From positions 1,883 through 17,560 of the forward strand of contig JAAAIG010000171.1 of NCBI GenBank assembly GCA_015852425.1: 15,678 bases of DNA. Reading direction: 5' to 3'. The notes beneath the pieces were generated by a model that had not been told where the DNA came from, did no database searches, and saw only the letters and a list, made by a program, of their open reading frames with translations. The DNA is from Gryganskiella cystojenkinii. Taxonomy: Eukaryota; Mortierellomycota; Mortierellomycetes; Mortierellales; Mortierellaceae. This document shows, piece after piece, positions 1 to 8,826 of this stretch (positions are counted from its first letter, which is position 1; each line of letters begins with the position of its first letter). The position numbers and the translations under genes were made by a program.

Positions 1-1080
1 AACAAAAAAACAACGAAAACGACAAAGACATGAGAAGAAATAGTAGAAGTCTCAGAGGGAAAAAAGCACAAACACAAACACAAACAAGAAATTTGGCTAA
101 AAAAAGAGCGTGCTAGTAGAAAACAGAAAACAAAACAAAAGTAACAAAAAGGGAACACACAAGAGCTCTTTGTTTTCTTTGTTCCTGTTGTTCGGACCTT
201 GGCCATTACACCGCACTCGGATCCTCGGTCTTCCTGACTTGTCTGTCTTTCATTTATCACAAAATGACAAAAAATTAAAGAAACAAGTGGAAGTCTTGCT
301 CTTTTCAGGAACGAAACAAAGTTGGCAGTTGGACAGATTCATTCCCAAAGAAGTCCAACTAAACTCCCGAAACGCATCGTTCGAAGCAGATTGATTGTGC
401 CACGTTTTTGACGATCCAATCCCTCGGCGAATCATTTAACACGACCAATGAAGTCTAGCCTTAAATTCGATGATGATCTTTTAATTGAAATGTATGTCCG
501 TGTGAAAGCCCTGTTTCAATTCTTTACCTTGTCTAGAACAACAAGGGAGAGATATGAAGAGTTACGGTTTGGCTCTTCGAACTACTACCTCGTTTCTTTA
601 TATCATTATCACCATGTGATTGTATTAATATATTCTAGATATCTATGGGTGCTCTGGCGGCATCGATTTTCTCGTTCAAGTCCCTCTTCCATCTTTCTCA
701 TCTGAAGATCATGGCCGACCCATATCTTTTCCAGGTTCAATTGACATTGTCGTTGCATCCTCTACTTTTGTTTCCTGATCAAATCCTCTTTGCTGTTCAC
801 AACCGCTAGGGGCTCACAAGGTGAAGTCGGAGAACAAGGAAATTGAGCCAGCTTTAGTCGATGCGATACGGTCATCACACGATAGGACATACTGTTTCTT
901 CTCTCTATCTGCTGAACGGATTTGTTGGACTCTCTTTTTTTTTTTTTTTTTTTTTGCCTCTCTCTCCACAACCCCGCGCGTTTAGAGCCGAATAAAAGCC
1001 TGACCAAGACTAACCAAGCGATTAGAAGGGGGTTTTTTTTTCGTTGAGCCTCATATTTTCACTAGGGGAAGTGTTTGCGC
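1..1080. other. Intergenic stretch, no gene supported
   Basis: The first 130 bases are A-rich with an (ACAAAC)3 run near 68-86. Short open frames exist on both strands but none shows a recognisable motif, a good exon boundary or consistent amino-acid composition. A run of 21 T lies at 935-955. The downstream part of the neighbouring DJ-1/PfpI-like remnant could extend into 900-1080, but I could not follow it there. Confidence 0.5.
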
Positions 1081-1742
1081 TCACGTCATACTGTCGCCAT
1101 CAACCAAGCCGGTCTTGTCGAGGACGCCGGCCGGTGCAAGCAGTCATGACTCAGGTGGCTTTATTCACGCCCTGCATGGTCTTTTTGACGAGTTTGATAT
1201 AGTCAGTGTACTGACGGACCTCGATACCTAAAGAAATGGATGTGGGGGTGTATGTCAAGGGAGAGAAGAGCCAGGGGAACAAATGACTTTGTTTCCTCGG
1301 GTATGGTTCCAGGAGAGCTCTTCAGAACCATATGTTCCAGCATGTATCTTCAGGGATGAAAGAAAGTCGATTTTTGAAGCATTATCAAGAGTAAAATGGA
1401 GCGTGAACTGAAGCTGCTGCTAGGATCGAACACGGTTCAAGGTGTCCGAGATGAAGATGCTCTCGATATCGAGCTTGTTGGATTCTTCACTAAAGATACG
1501 CATGGGTCCCATGATATGTTTGTATCAAGAATAAAAGAAAAGAGAAAAGGACCGCAGGGTGTACGCTTGTTTTCATACTCTTGTTGTAATTTCGAGCTTT
1601 GATCCAGAGATTCTCGAGAGAAGAGTGAAAAGCTTACATCAAGAAGATCCATGCCGTCAAAGACCAAGGCACCGAGACGAATCTTGCTAGATCCTGAGGG
1701 GATCTTGGGGAAAGGGCCGTGAGGGGCAGTAGTGGGAGACAT
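1081..1742 (-). pseudogene. DJ-1/PfpI (isonitrile hydratase-like) family pseudogene
   Basis: Reading leftward from an ATG at 1742, the first block (KIRLGALVFDGMDLLD, ending at 1638) matches the N-terminal beta strand and Asp-Gly-Met-x-LLD region of DJ-1/PfpI proteins. A GTAAGC donor follows at 1637. The next block resumes at 1515 with IMGPMRIFSEES, the family's D-V-x-GP-x-x-x-F region, then SIFISDTLN. A TAG at 1420-1422 interrupts it, and QLQFTLHFTLDN continues in the same frame. A later exon begins at 1227 after a TTTCTTTAG acceptor (RQYTDYIKLVKKTMQGV). It meets a TGA at 1151-1153 and continues in frame as VMTACTG, which retains the nucleophile-elbow cysteine context. One frame over, GVLDKTGLVDG follows and ends at 1081. 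There is no AG acceptor at the expected edge just before 1515. Two stops, one lost acceptor and one frameshift argue for a decayed gene. Family proteins are about 200-230 residues; the C-terminal part is not visible here. The family is well supported, but the exact member (glutamine amidotransferase-like or isonitrile hydratase-like) is not. Confidence 0.72.
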
Positions 1743-2173
1743 ACATTGCGTATGAGTTGTTTTTTAAAACAGAGGTGAGGTGAGGTGGGTAAGGATGGAA
1801 AGCGTGAAAAAAATTTAAAAAAGATGTGAAAGAGCAGCCGAGCCGCACTTTTATATGAAAAATCGATAAGGAGACGTCTGTGCAGCCGTGGTTGGACGCC
1901 TATCCTATTTCTCCTTGAACGTTGCATAGAGCGTGCGCAGCGTGGATCAGGGTCACTCGAGAAAGGAGAAATTTGGCACATAGACTCTGTTGGGCGTCGA
2001 CGCGAACAAACCGCGTTGACTACGCGTGGCTTTGGTCAGAAAAGAGTCAAGGACAACGCGCGTTCGGCGGTCGCACTCGCATCCATTTCTCTCTTCGTCT
2101 ATCAACCATACAGACATCCACATCCACATCCACATCTGCCAATGAACGTTACCCGGGATGTCAACGGCGAAAG
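1743..2173. other. Intergenic stretch between two divergent pseudogenes
   Basis: This stretch separates the leftward DJ-1/PfpI-like remnant from the rightward Vps34 remnant, so it would once have held two divergent promoters. It contains an (ACATCC)3 microsatellite with a partial fourth unit at 2114-2136. An open frame runs through much of it on the plus strand into the Vps34-like sequence, but the part before 2174 shows no family resemblance. No promoter element is convincing. Confidence 0.45.
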
Positions 2174-4000
2174 TTCAAGTACATTAATGACAAGGACTAC
2201 ACCCTCTGTCTCACAAGCAAAATAAACCTAAATCTCAGCGTTCGCATACAAGTGGACCCCCTATTCAATTATGACCTGAATGGAGACGGCATTCTTGTGA
2301 GGCAACAGAAAACTAGAGGGAACTGACGCTTGGCAATCCATGACACGCACCGGACCCCTACTCTTCTTTTGGAATACCTAGAAACTCGTTGGAATGGAAA
2401 CCCAGGAGACCTCATTTGGTCAGGAACACGGTACCTTACTCGGCTGAGTGGAAGTGGTAACGGAAGGGCAATTATGGTATGGCACCCAAACTTTTTTCTT
2501 GAAGCTAATATCCTTGTTTGTCACTCTTACTATCTTCGTAGATTGAGAAATTACGCGAATTCATTTCGGATCCCAAAAACGGTCTCGTCGCCTTCAACCC
2601 GCTCCCACTGCCACTTGACCCAAGGATAGAAGTAACGGGCATTATCCCATCCCAGGTAAGCCTTGGAGTTACTACGCTCGCGGTACTGTCATAACATTAT
2701 TATCTATCACGAAGGTGTATCGAATATTCGATTTGTATCCACCAATTAGAGCTGACGGGCATTTTCAAGAGTAGTCTGCTCCCAACTCCACCTCACTTTC
2801 TCGTGCGCGGAGGCAGTCAATATCAGACTATTTTCAAGGCGGGTGATGACCAGAGACAGGAGCAACTCGTGATCCAGATCATCACGCTCATGGACGACCT
2901 GTTGCGGAAAGAAAACTTGGATTTGAAACTGATGCCGTACAAGGTTCTGGCGACAGGACCTGATCATGGCATGGTGCAGTTCATCAAGTCACAATCACTG
3001 TTGAATGTCTTGAACGAGAACAATAACAGTCTTCTGGTGTTTTGGCGGAAATATCATTTGGATGACGGGAGTGTCGACACTTTTGGAGTTCGGCCGGATG
3101 TGATGGATGCTTACGTCAAGAGCTGTGGCAAGACAAAATCAAAAATCTGGAGGTTTACTGACGTTTATCTTTCTACCTATCGATGGATCGATGAAGCTAT
3201 TTTGCTGACTGACCGATTTCCGTTCCTTTTCCCTTTTCATTATTAGCGGGCTACTGCGTGATGATGTACCTCTTGGGTGTCGGCGATCGTCACCTGGACA
3301 ACTTGCACTTGTCGCCCAAAGGTAATTGCGATTAATCACCCTTAGTCCATGCGAGCTGGACCAACAATGTCGGCAAAGAACATAACGGACCCATGGTGCA
3401 TTTTTTTTGACCTCTTCGTCTTTTTTCACTCTTTGTGCAAACAAAACCAGGTAATATTTTCCATGTCGATGTTGGCTTTATCCTCGGCCGAGACACGAAA
3501 CCTTTCCCCGCTCCAATGAAGATTACAAAGGAAATGGTCGAAGCTATGGGAGGCTTCAATTCAGTTCATTACCAGAGTTTCGAGTCGTATTGTTTTACTG
3601 CTTATAATATCCTTCGGAAATCTGAAAATTTGCTTCTGAACCGGTTTGGACTGATAGTCGACGGGAATATTCCAGACAACAAGGCCGAGTCCGATAAGAC
3701 TGTTTGGAAGGTAAGAAAGAAAAAGAAACCAAGAAAAAACCCCAAGGCAGGGGTGACAGCAAGGCGGAGGAGGAGGAAGAGTAAGAGACGGAAGATACGG
3801 AGGTGTAGATAGGGATGGGTCAGTGGCCGGGGTGAACAGCAAGGAGGCAAAAAATGTTTAGTTGGTCCCTGATTTTGTTTAGGTCGAAGAACATTTCCAG
3901 CTGGATCTTATAGATGATGAGGCAATCACAATCTGATCAACGAGAGTGTCAGTGCTTTGATCCCTCAAATCGCAGATACTATTCGTATATGGACACAACT
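2174..4000 (+). pseudogene. VPS34: Class III phosphatidylinositol 3-kinase Vps34 pseudogene
   Basis: Vps34 makes PI3P on endosomal and autophagic membranes. The start of its C2 domain is visible at 2174-2248 (FKYINDKDYTLCLTSKINLN), with a DPLFNYD string after it. Most of C2 and the helical domain is then missing: only about 270 nt stand where over 1.3 kb of coding is expected. The rest follows as exons: 2542-2655 (IEKLREFISDPKNGL, then PLPLPLDPRIEVTGIIP), 2752-3127 (N-lobe; IFKAGDDQRQEQL with the ATP-binding Lys, then KENLDLKLMPYKVLATG), 3247-3321 (catalytic GVGDRHLDN), 3451-3710 (HVDVGFILGRD, then MVEAMGG) and 3883 onward (EEHFQLDLIDDEAI). These kinase exons join in frame, except that the 2752 junction needs the second of two adjacent AGs. 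After EAI about 10 nt are missing: the in-frame path stops at TGA 3934-3936, while NLINESVSALIPQIADTI reads on one frame away from 3930. The normal C-terminal end is not found. The usual DFG is DVG here. The intron after 3127 is GC-AG. Kept introns rule out a processed copy. A functional copy is presumably elsewhere in the genome. Confidence 0.9.
3128..3246 (+). other. Non-canonical GC-AG intron in the Vps34 pseudogene
   Basis: The exon ends ...SC plus one base, and the next exon restores the family motif C-A-G-Y-C-V exactly if the 119-nt intron runs from GCAAGA at 3128 to TTATTAG at 3246. There is no GT donor at this position. GC-AG introns are a known minor spliceosomal class, so this junction may be ancestral rather than a decay mutation. 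Confidence 0.8.
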
Positions 4001-4024
4001 CGAGAACATAGTAACAAGGGATCG

Positions 4025-4045
4025 TTTTTTTTTTTTTTTTTTTTT
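4025..4045 (+). repeat. Poly(T) run of 21
   Basis: An uninterrupted run of 21 T directly follows the degraded end of the Vps34 remnant. A run of the same length sits at 935-955. It may be an ordinary homopolymer tract, and its length is prone to sequencing error. Confidence 0.8.
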
Positions 4046-5045
4046 AATTTCGCGACTTGGCCAACTCTGCATCTCCTCCCAGTGCCTTAAGCCTTTCCTC
4101 TCCTCTCTGTAATATCCGCATGCCAATGACCATGTTCTCTTATGCAACATGACTCTTGTCTTTCACCTTGCATCATTTTTATTCGTACGTTAAAAAACCC
4201 AGAGAACACCTTGAACTGGATCATGTCCATTTGACCCACAAGGAGTTTTATTCTTCGGTTGGCGTGAGGTTTAAGTTGGGGTTAAAAAATAAACATCCGC
4301 ATAGATATTGATGTCGATCTACAGTTCGCATCGATCATGCAATATATAGACGTTATGACTCCTGAAAGCAAGATCTTGATCTGTTACTCGTCTTTCTCCA
4401 TCTCGTCTGGGACTCGTGCTGACATGGGTCCAGATCTTTCCCCAACCTGCCCTTCTTTTCCAGGTGTGCCCTTCTTTTCCAGGTGCTGTCGAATAACTCG
4501 ATCGAGCAGACTGTATTGATCTGCCTTTCGGTTCATCTCCACAGTTCTTCATACCTCAGCATTATCCTGTGCTTTTTTCAAGATCGGCGTCGAGTCCCTT
4601 GTCCAGTTCAAAGTCATTTGTCTGCGTCATCTGGGTATCGACTCTGACCCTCTTTGATCTGCCTGTTCGCGATCTTGAGGAGAGCATTCAAAGCTTCCGC
4701 GGTGTGGCGCTTGAGGATGTCAACAGTGTGCATGTGGATCTGTCCAATGATAGGGCTCTGCTTGCTGAGAACTCGAATAAAGATTATGAAATACACGAGA
4801 GAATATTCATGATCGGATAAAACGGGGGCTGGTTTTAAACGAGTGCAAAGCACACAACTCATACTTTCTCGGCACATCGATACGAACCCCTTGGACGCAT
4901 GCAAAAAGGATGGACTTTCCCAACTTTTCTTCAAAGTCGTATATACATGTCACTGCGTATTAAACAATTAAACAATGGTTGCTCTTAATCGAAAGAAAGA
5001 TGGTGTGCTAAAATAACAGGAGAAAACATAAGCTAGATCTGCGAA
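4046..5045. other. Intergenic stretch with unassigned coding-like fragments
   Basis: No intact gene is supported here. On the minus strand three neighbouring frames carry coding-like strings in the expected order: DILKRHTAEALNALLKIANR (about 4710-4650), DFELDKGLDADLEKS (about 4610-4570) and ADQYSLLDRVIRQHLEKKG (about 4530-4470). They could be one broken exon of unknown family. A 19-bp tandem duplication lies at 4448-4485. The right end holds the 3' flank of the DUF300 gene, whose stop codon is at 5046-5048. Confidence 0.4.
4448..4485 (+). repeat. 19-bp perfect tandem duplication
   Basis: TGCCCTTCTTTTCCAGGTG occurs twice back to back (4448-4466 and 4467-4485). Each copy looks like a pyrimidine tract followed by an AG. 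The 19-nt shift would change the reading frame of any coding sequence across it. Confidence 0.9.
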
Positions 5046-7075
5046 CTAGTATTGGTAGCCATCGGTGGGCCTGGACGCATACGCATTTTGCTGTTGTTGT
5101 TGCTGCTGGTAGTACTGCTGCTGGTGATTATACTGATCTTGCTGCTGCTGCTGCTGCTGCTGGATCTGTTGGGGTGTCATCTCGTAGGCATCATGACCGA
5201 CCCCAGGAGTTCCAACAGGATGGAGCGATCCATTTCTGCCATCGACCTGACTCAACAGTGGTGCTTGTTGATAAGGATCCGACATAATCTTGCCACCAGC
5301 CTCCAATGCTGAGGGATCGACCACCGTGACTGCATCTGCCGAGGTCTTGCGACCGCCGAATCCGCTGTTCGGCTTAGCGTTTCTGTGCTGTTGACGGACC
5401 GTGTTGGCACGCTTCATCTGTCCAGAGAGATGACCCTCCCGAACTGGAAGTGGGCGTCCCATGCAAAGATAAGCAATGTCCTGACAAGCCCAGCCGATTT
5501 CCCTGACAAGATCAATCGGGTTGAAGCCATCCCTGAGCGATTTTCCAAGACGGGTCTTTTCGCCGGGAACGACATAGGGCACATAGCTGAAGGAGTAGTT
5601 GTGCATAATTGAAAAGATGACCATCTCGAAACAAACCAACAAAGCTGAGATACCAATCTCGATATTGTCTACGGACCAGTACTCGGTGGCCTTGAAAACC
5701 TTGGCAATTCCGAGGCCCGACAGAATAAGCGTCTGCCAGAAGACAAAGAAAATGACGAGTTTGACACAGAGGAACTTCAAGAAAGGTTCTATTGGAGAGA
5801 AATCGTTATTTTTTTTTAAAAAAAAAGAAATTAGTAAAGGATCTGTCATATGTATTTATGCGTCCACAAACTGTCTCCTGAAGGGGACTTACTGAACTCG
5901 GCAATCTCGTTCTTGATACTGACGTAGAAGACAACCAGACAATACATCGCGACCGTTACCGAAATAAAGTTCACGATTGTGATGTAGAGATGTCCAAAAT
6001 GGGGGCTGAAACTGGTCGAACAGTACTTGCCATAATACTGCAACACCACAGCGGCGATCGTGGTGACGGGCTTGACAACCACATACTGAAGGATGCCGTA
6101 CTTCATCTTATACAGGAACATGGGCGAATTCGGGTTGTAGTAGAAGCACGACAGGGGGAACACGAGTTTCTTACGGTTCGTGGCTCCGGTGGCGGTGCTG
6201 ATCTTGGCTTGATGATCTGAAGTCGAGTCACCGAGATAGGTCAGAAGCAAAGTAAAGAAGGAGTGGATAACAAAGGCCTCGTAGCAGTCGCGGATGGTCT
6301 CATAATAGATGGCCTGGTGATAGAACCGGTAGGAGAAAAACGTGATGATGGCGTAGATGGGAACCATGAGCACGATACGCATAATCTGGCGTTGTTCCGA
6401 TGGCTATTGCGGTCGGTACACATGAAAAAAATGAACGAAGAATAAAAGAAAACCACAAGGTCATGGTTGTTAATTGCTGATGTAAAATAGTGTCAGGGGT
6501 CCTGTACTCAACAATGAGCGCAACAACGGCCTCAAGAAACAAAAAAAAAGCGCCGAGAGGAGTGAGCAGTTTTGTTCTGTCTCTCAGCATGAGAGAGTTT
6601 GAAGAGGTCCAAGTGACGAATCAAGTTGGAATAGGGTGCTAAAAAAGGTACCAAACTGCTCAAGAAATTTTGTCCAGCAGATTGATGAAATTTCCTTTGA
6701 AGGCTGAATTGTACCTTGGTATAGTTGCGAGCATGCTTGTACAAGAGTCTAAAGGAGAGAACTGTTGCAATAAGGGCGAAAAGTCCGGCAATGCCCCAAC
6801 CGACGTAGTGACCTGTGTTGAAAACGAGAGAGGAGAGAGGAGGTGAGAAATGCTGTAAAAAAAGGGTGCTGTTTGTTACCGGGACGGTGGTTGTCCCTGA
6901 TCACAAAAACACAGAAGAGCTCACAGAAAAAAAAAGGTGACAAAGGGAGGGGAGAGAGAGGAGAAAAAAAAGGGTACATACGTTTCCAGTTGATGCTGTT
7001 GCCGTCAAAGAACTTGGAAGGGTCTGAGACTTCATTATCGGAGGAAGGACAAACTGGCGCGCCACTTGGATCCAT
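5046..7075 (-). CDS. OSTalpha/TMEM184 (DUF300) family seven-helix membrane protein
   Basis: The gene has four exons on the minus strand: 7075-6982, 6812-6715, 6403-5893 and 5788-5046. They sum to 1446 nt, giving 481 residues plus a TAG stop; all introns are GT-AG (169, 311 and 104 nt). The start is the first ATG of an open exon whose splicing gives a short hydrophilic N-terminus. Seven hydrophobic helices can be seen at about residues 34-56, 72-92, 105-123, 163-187, 203-226, 240-262 and 272-295. Family hallmarks are PSEQRQIMRIVLMVPIYA at 65-82 and PFLKFLCVKLVIFF followed by FWQ at 236-253. After helix 7 comes a roughly 185-residue hydrophilic tail, glutamine-rich at about 441-469 and partly encoded by a pure CAG tract. 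Members of this family (Solute_trans_a) include animal OSTalpha and TMEM184 and the fungal vacuolar-membrane protein Hfl1, which is linked to Atg8. A vacuolar role here is inference, and no substrate can be read from the sequence. The coding sequence is intact, in contrast to its neighbours. The family call is firm. Confidence 0.93.
5141..5161 (-). repeat. (CAG)7 coding microsatellite (polyglutamine)
   Basis: Seven uninterrupted CAG codons followed by a CAA form the purest part of the Q-rich C-terminal tail of the DUF300 protein. A second Q cluster at about 5085-5130 mixes CAG and CAA. Pure CAG runs are prone to length change, so tail length may vary between strains. Confidence 0.9.
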
Positions 7076-8826
7076 GACTGCTGGTATAAAGAGAGGGTTA
7101 CTGGAGTGGTGGTAATGAATTCGAAGGGACGACCGAATAGAAAGAGACGAAGTAGGTTCCTGCTAATGAGACAGTTGGGTCGAGTGATTCAGCAGCCGGC
7201 GGATGAGAAGCAGAGAATGGATGGGGGAAAGGGGAGGAGAGGAGAGAAGGAGAGAGAACAGGGGAGGGGGAATGAGGTGGATGCTGCCGGGATTGACGAA
7301 GCGGAATGGAACGAAAGAAAAAGGGACAAAAAAAAAAGGAAAAAAAAAAAAAAAAAAAAGACGAAGGGAAAGGAAAAAAGCAGAGAGCACCGCCATCCTA
7401 GACCCACCAATGAACCGACAAACCAAAAAAAAGAGAACATAGGCCAGGGCGGGATATTTTTTTGTGCTCCTTGGAGCAGCCAGCTGGCCCTCCCTCCACA
7501 GTACTGTACTCTATCGCCGTTCTTGCGGTTATAAAAACAAAGTTCTACCTTTCCTGCAATATTGCAACCCGACCACTTGTGCGTGAGATACATCGCTGTT
7601 GACCACAGTCCAAGGAGAACAACGAACTGGAGAGAGGAAAGGGAGAAACTTGCCCTGTCGCTCAATTCACATTTTTGGGCTTTCGCAAGTCACTTGTGCA
7701 ACCCAGCCGCCACTCGTCCCTCTCATTTTGGCGTAAACCTGTTCCCGCCTCTGCAATCCGCATCATAGGATCAAACACAAAAAGAACTAACTCCGTCTAT
7801 TCTTGGTCGCTCTCCTTCCATGGGATTTCTTGCTTCTTTTTCTCACTCCTGTCTGACTATCAATAAATTCCGCCTCATCCGTCTTCCCCAGTCCCGATGG
7901 ACAATTTTTTTCTTTTGTTGGCTTTCTTGTGTGAGTCGTGTGTCTCAATTGTCCAAGAGAGGCGAGCGGACGGGGGGTGTTGCCTGAGGCAATGTTGAAG
8001 GGAGAATATGTTTAGACACCATTTTTGTTCACAAGGAGAGATGTGGTTAAAGTGGCCAATAGACTATGGCAACTCTTCGCTTATTCGTTCATTCGTTCGT
8101 CCGAATTGGTTAAAAAAAAAAAAGCCTTACCCTGTTGAGAGCCAAAAAGAGGCGGATTTTCTTGTGGCGGCATGGGCTGTTGTCCCGAGGTTTTACAGCG
8201 ATGTGTTTTTTATTTTTTAAAGTCAGCATTTTTGTTTACGGGAGCTGTTCATCCTTGGTTCTCCTTCTCCACCATGCTTTTGACATCTTTCCTCGGAGCG
8301 GCCTGTCCATACCTTGAGTATCTTTCACGCTAGATAACCGAACGCGGTGGAAATCGATAAGACAGAGACCTTTGGTTGATGAGCCGTTGAGTTAAGGATA
8401 TCAATGGTGTTTAAAGGGAATGCAGACTCATTACGAGACAGAGAGACTGGCAACAACTCGTGGGCCATTGCCCTCGCTCCACCATTGGGGACCCGTTGTT
8501 GGAGGGGAGGTGGTTACAGGGAGACAGATAGTTTCTTTAACACCCTTAAGTTTGTCCGTTTGTCCGTTTGTCCGTAGTATTTAGTCTTGACACGCTCACT
8601 TGGCTCTTTATCCGTCTCTTGTTCAAATTCCCTTGTCCATCCACAGTTATGGACCGAGTGTTGCTCCGCCAAAATAGCCTTCTGTTGGATATTTATTCAT
8701 AGAGCGTTACTTGGAATATCGCATCCACCCAGTCCTTCCTATCACGTGCGGCTAAGATTGACTTTGACATCGTCTCTGAAGGGGTATCATAAAAATGGCA
8801 GATCAGATTTTTTTCTTTTTCGAAGT
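7076..8826. other. Long intergenic stretch upstream of the DUF300 gene
   Basis: These 1.75 kb lie between the start of the DUF300 gene and the end of the membrane-protein pseudogene, both on the minus strand, so the right-hand part would be 3' flank and the left-hand part promoter. The stretch 7130-7390 is a G/A-rich plus strand with a run of 20 A at 7340-7359; the open frames there are compositional. A TATAAAA string is at about 7531. An 8-bp tandem repeat is at 8551-8574. A short minus-strand frame at 8693-8790 contains LAARDRKDWVDAIF, which resembles the C-terminal helix of a PH domain but has no other support. I see no gene here. Confidence 0.5.
8551..8574 (+). repeat. 8-bp tandem repeat, three units
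   Basis: TTTGTCCG is repeated three times without change in the intergenic DNA. No function is visible. Confidence 0.9.

Noticed and set aside
110..705. Open frames of 94 and 85 codons near the left end
   Set aside because: No recognisable motif, no supporting splice sites and no consistent composition; too short to support a gene.
5052..5312. 86-codon plus-strand frame rich in Leu and Val
   Set aside because: It is the complement of the CAG/CAA glutamine tract of the DUF300 gene, not a membrane peptide.
6300..6590. 96-codon minus-strand frame with a hydrophobic start inside the DUF300 gene region
   Set aside because: It lies mostly in intron 2 and reads exon 3 out of frame. Splicing from 6715 to 6403 gives the conserved PSEQRQIMRI sequence.
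7106..7534. 142-codon plus-strand frame rich in Lys, Arg, Glu and Gly, and the 158-codon frame opposite it
   Set aside because: Both arise from a purine-rich tract with a poly(A) run; composition alone explains them.
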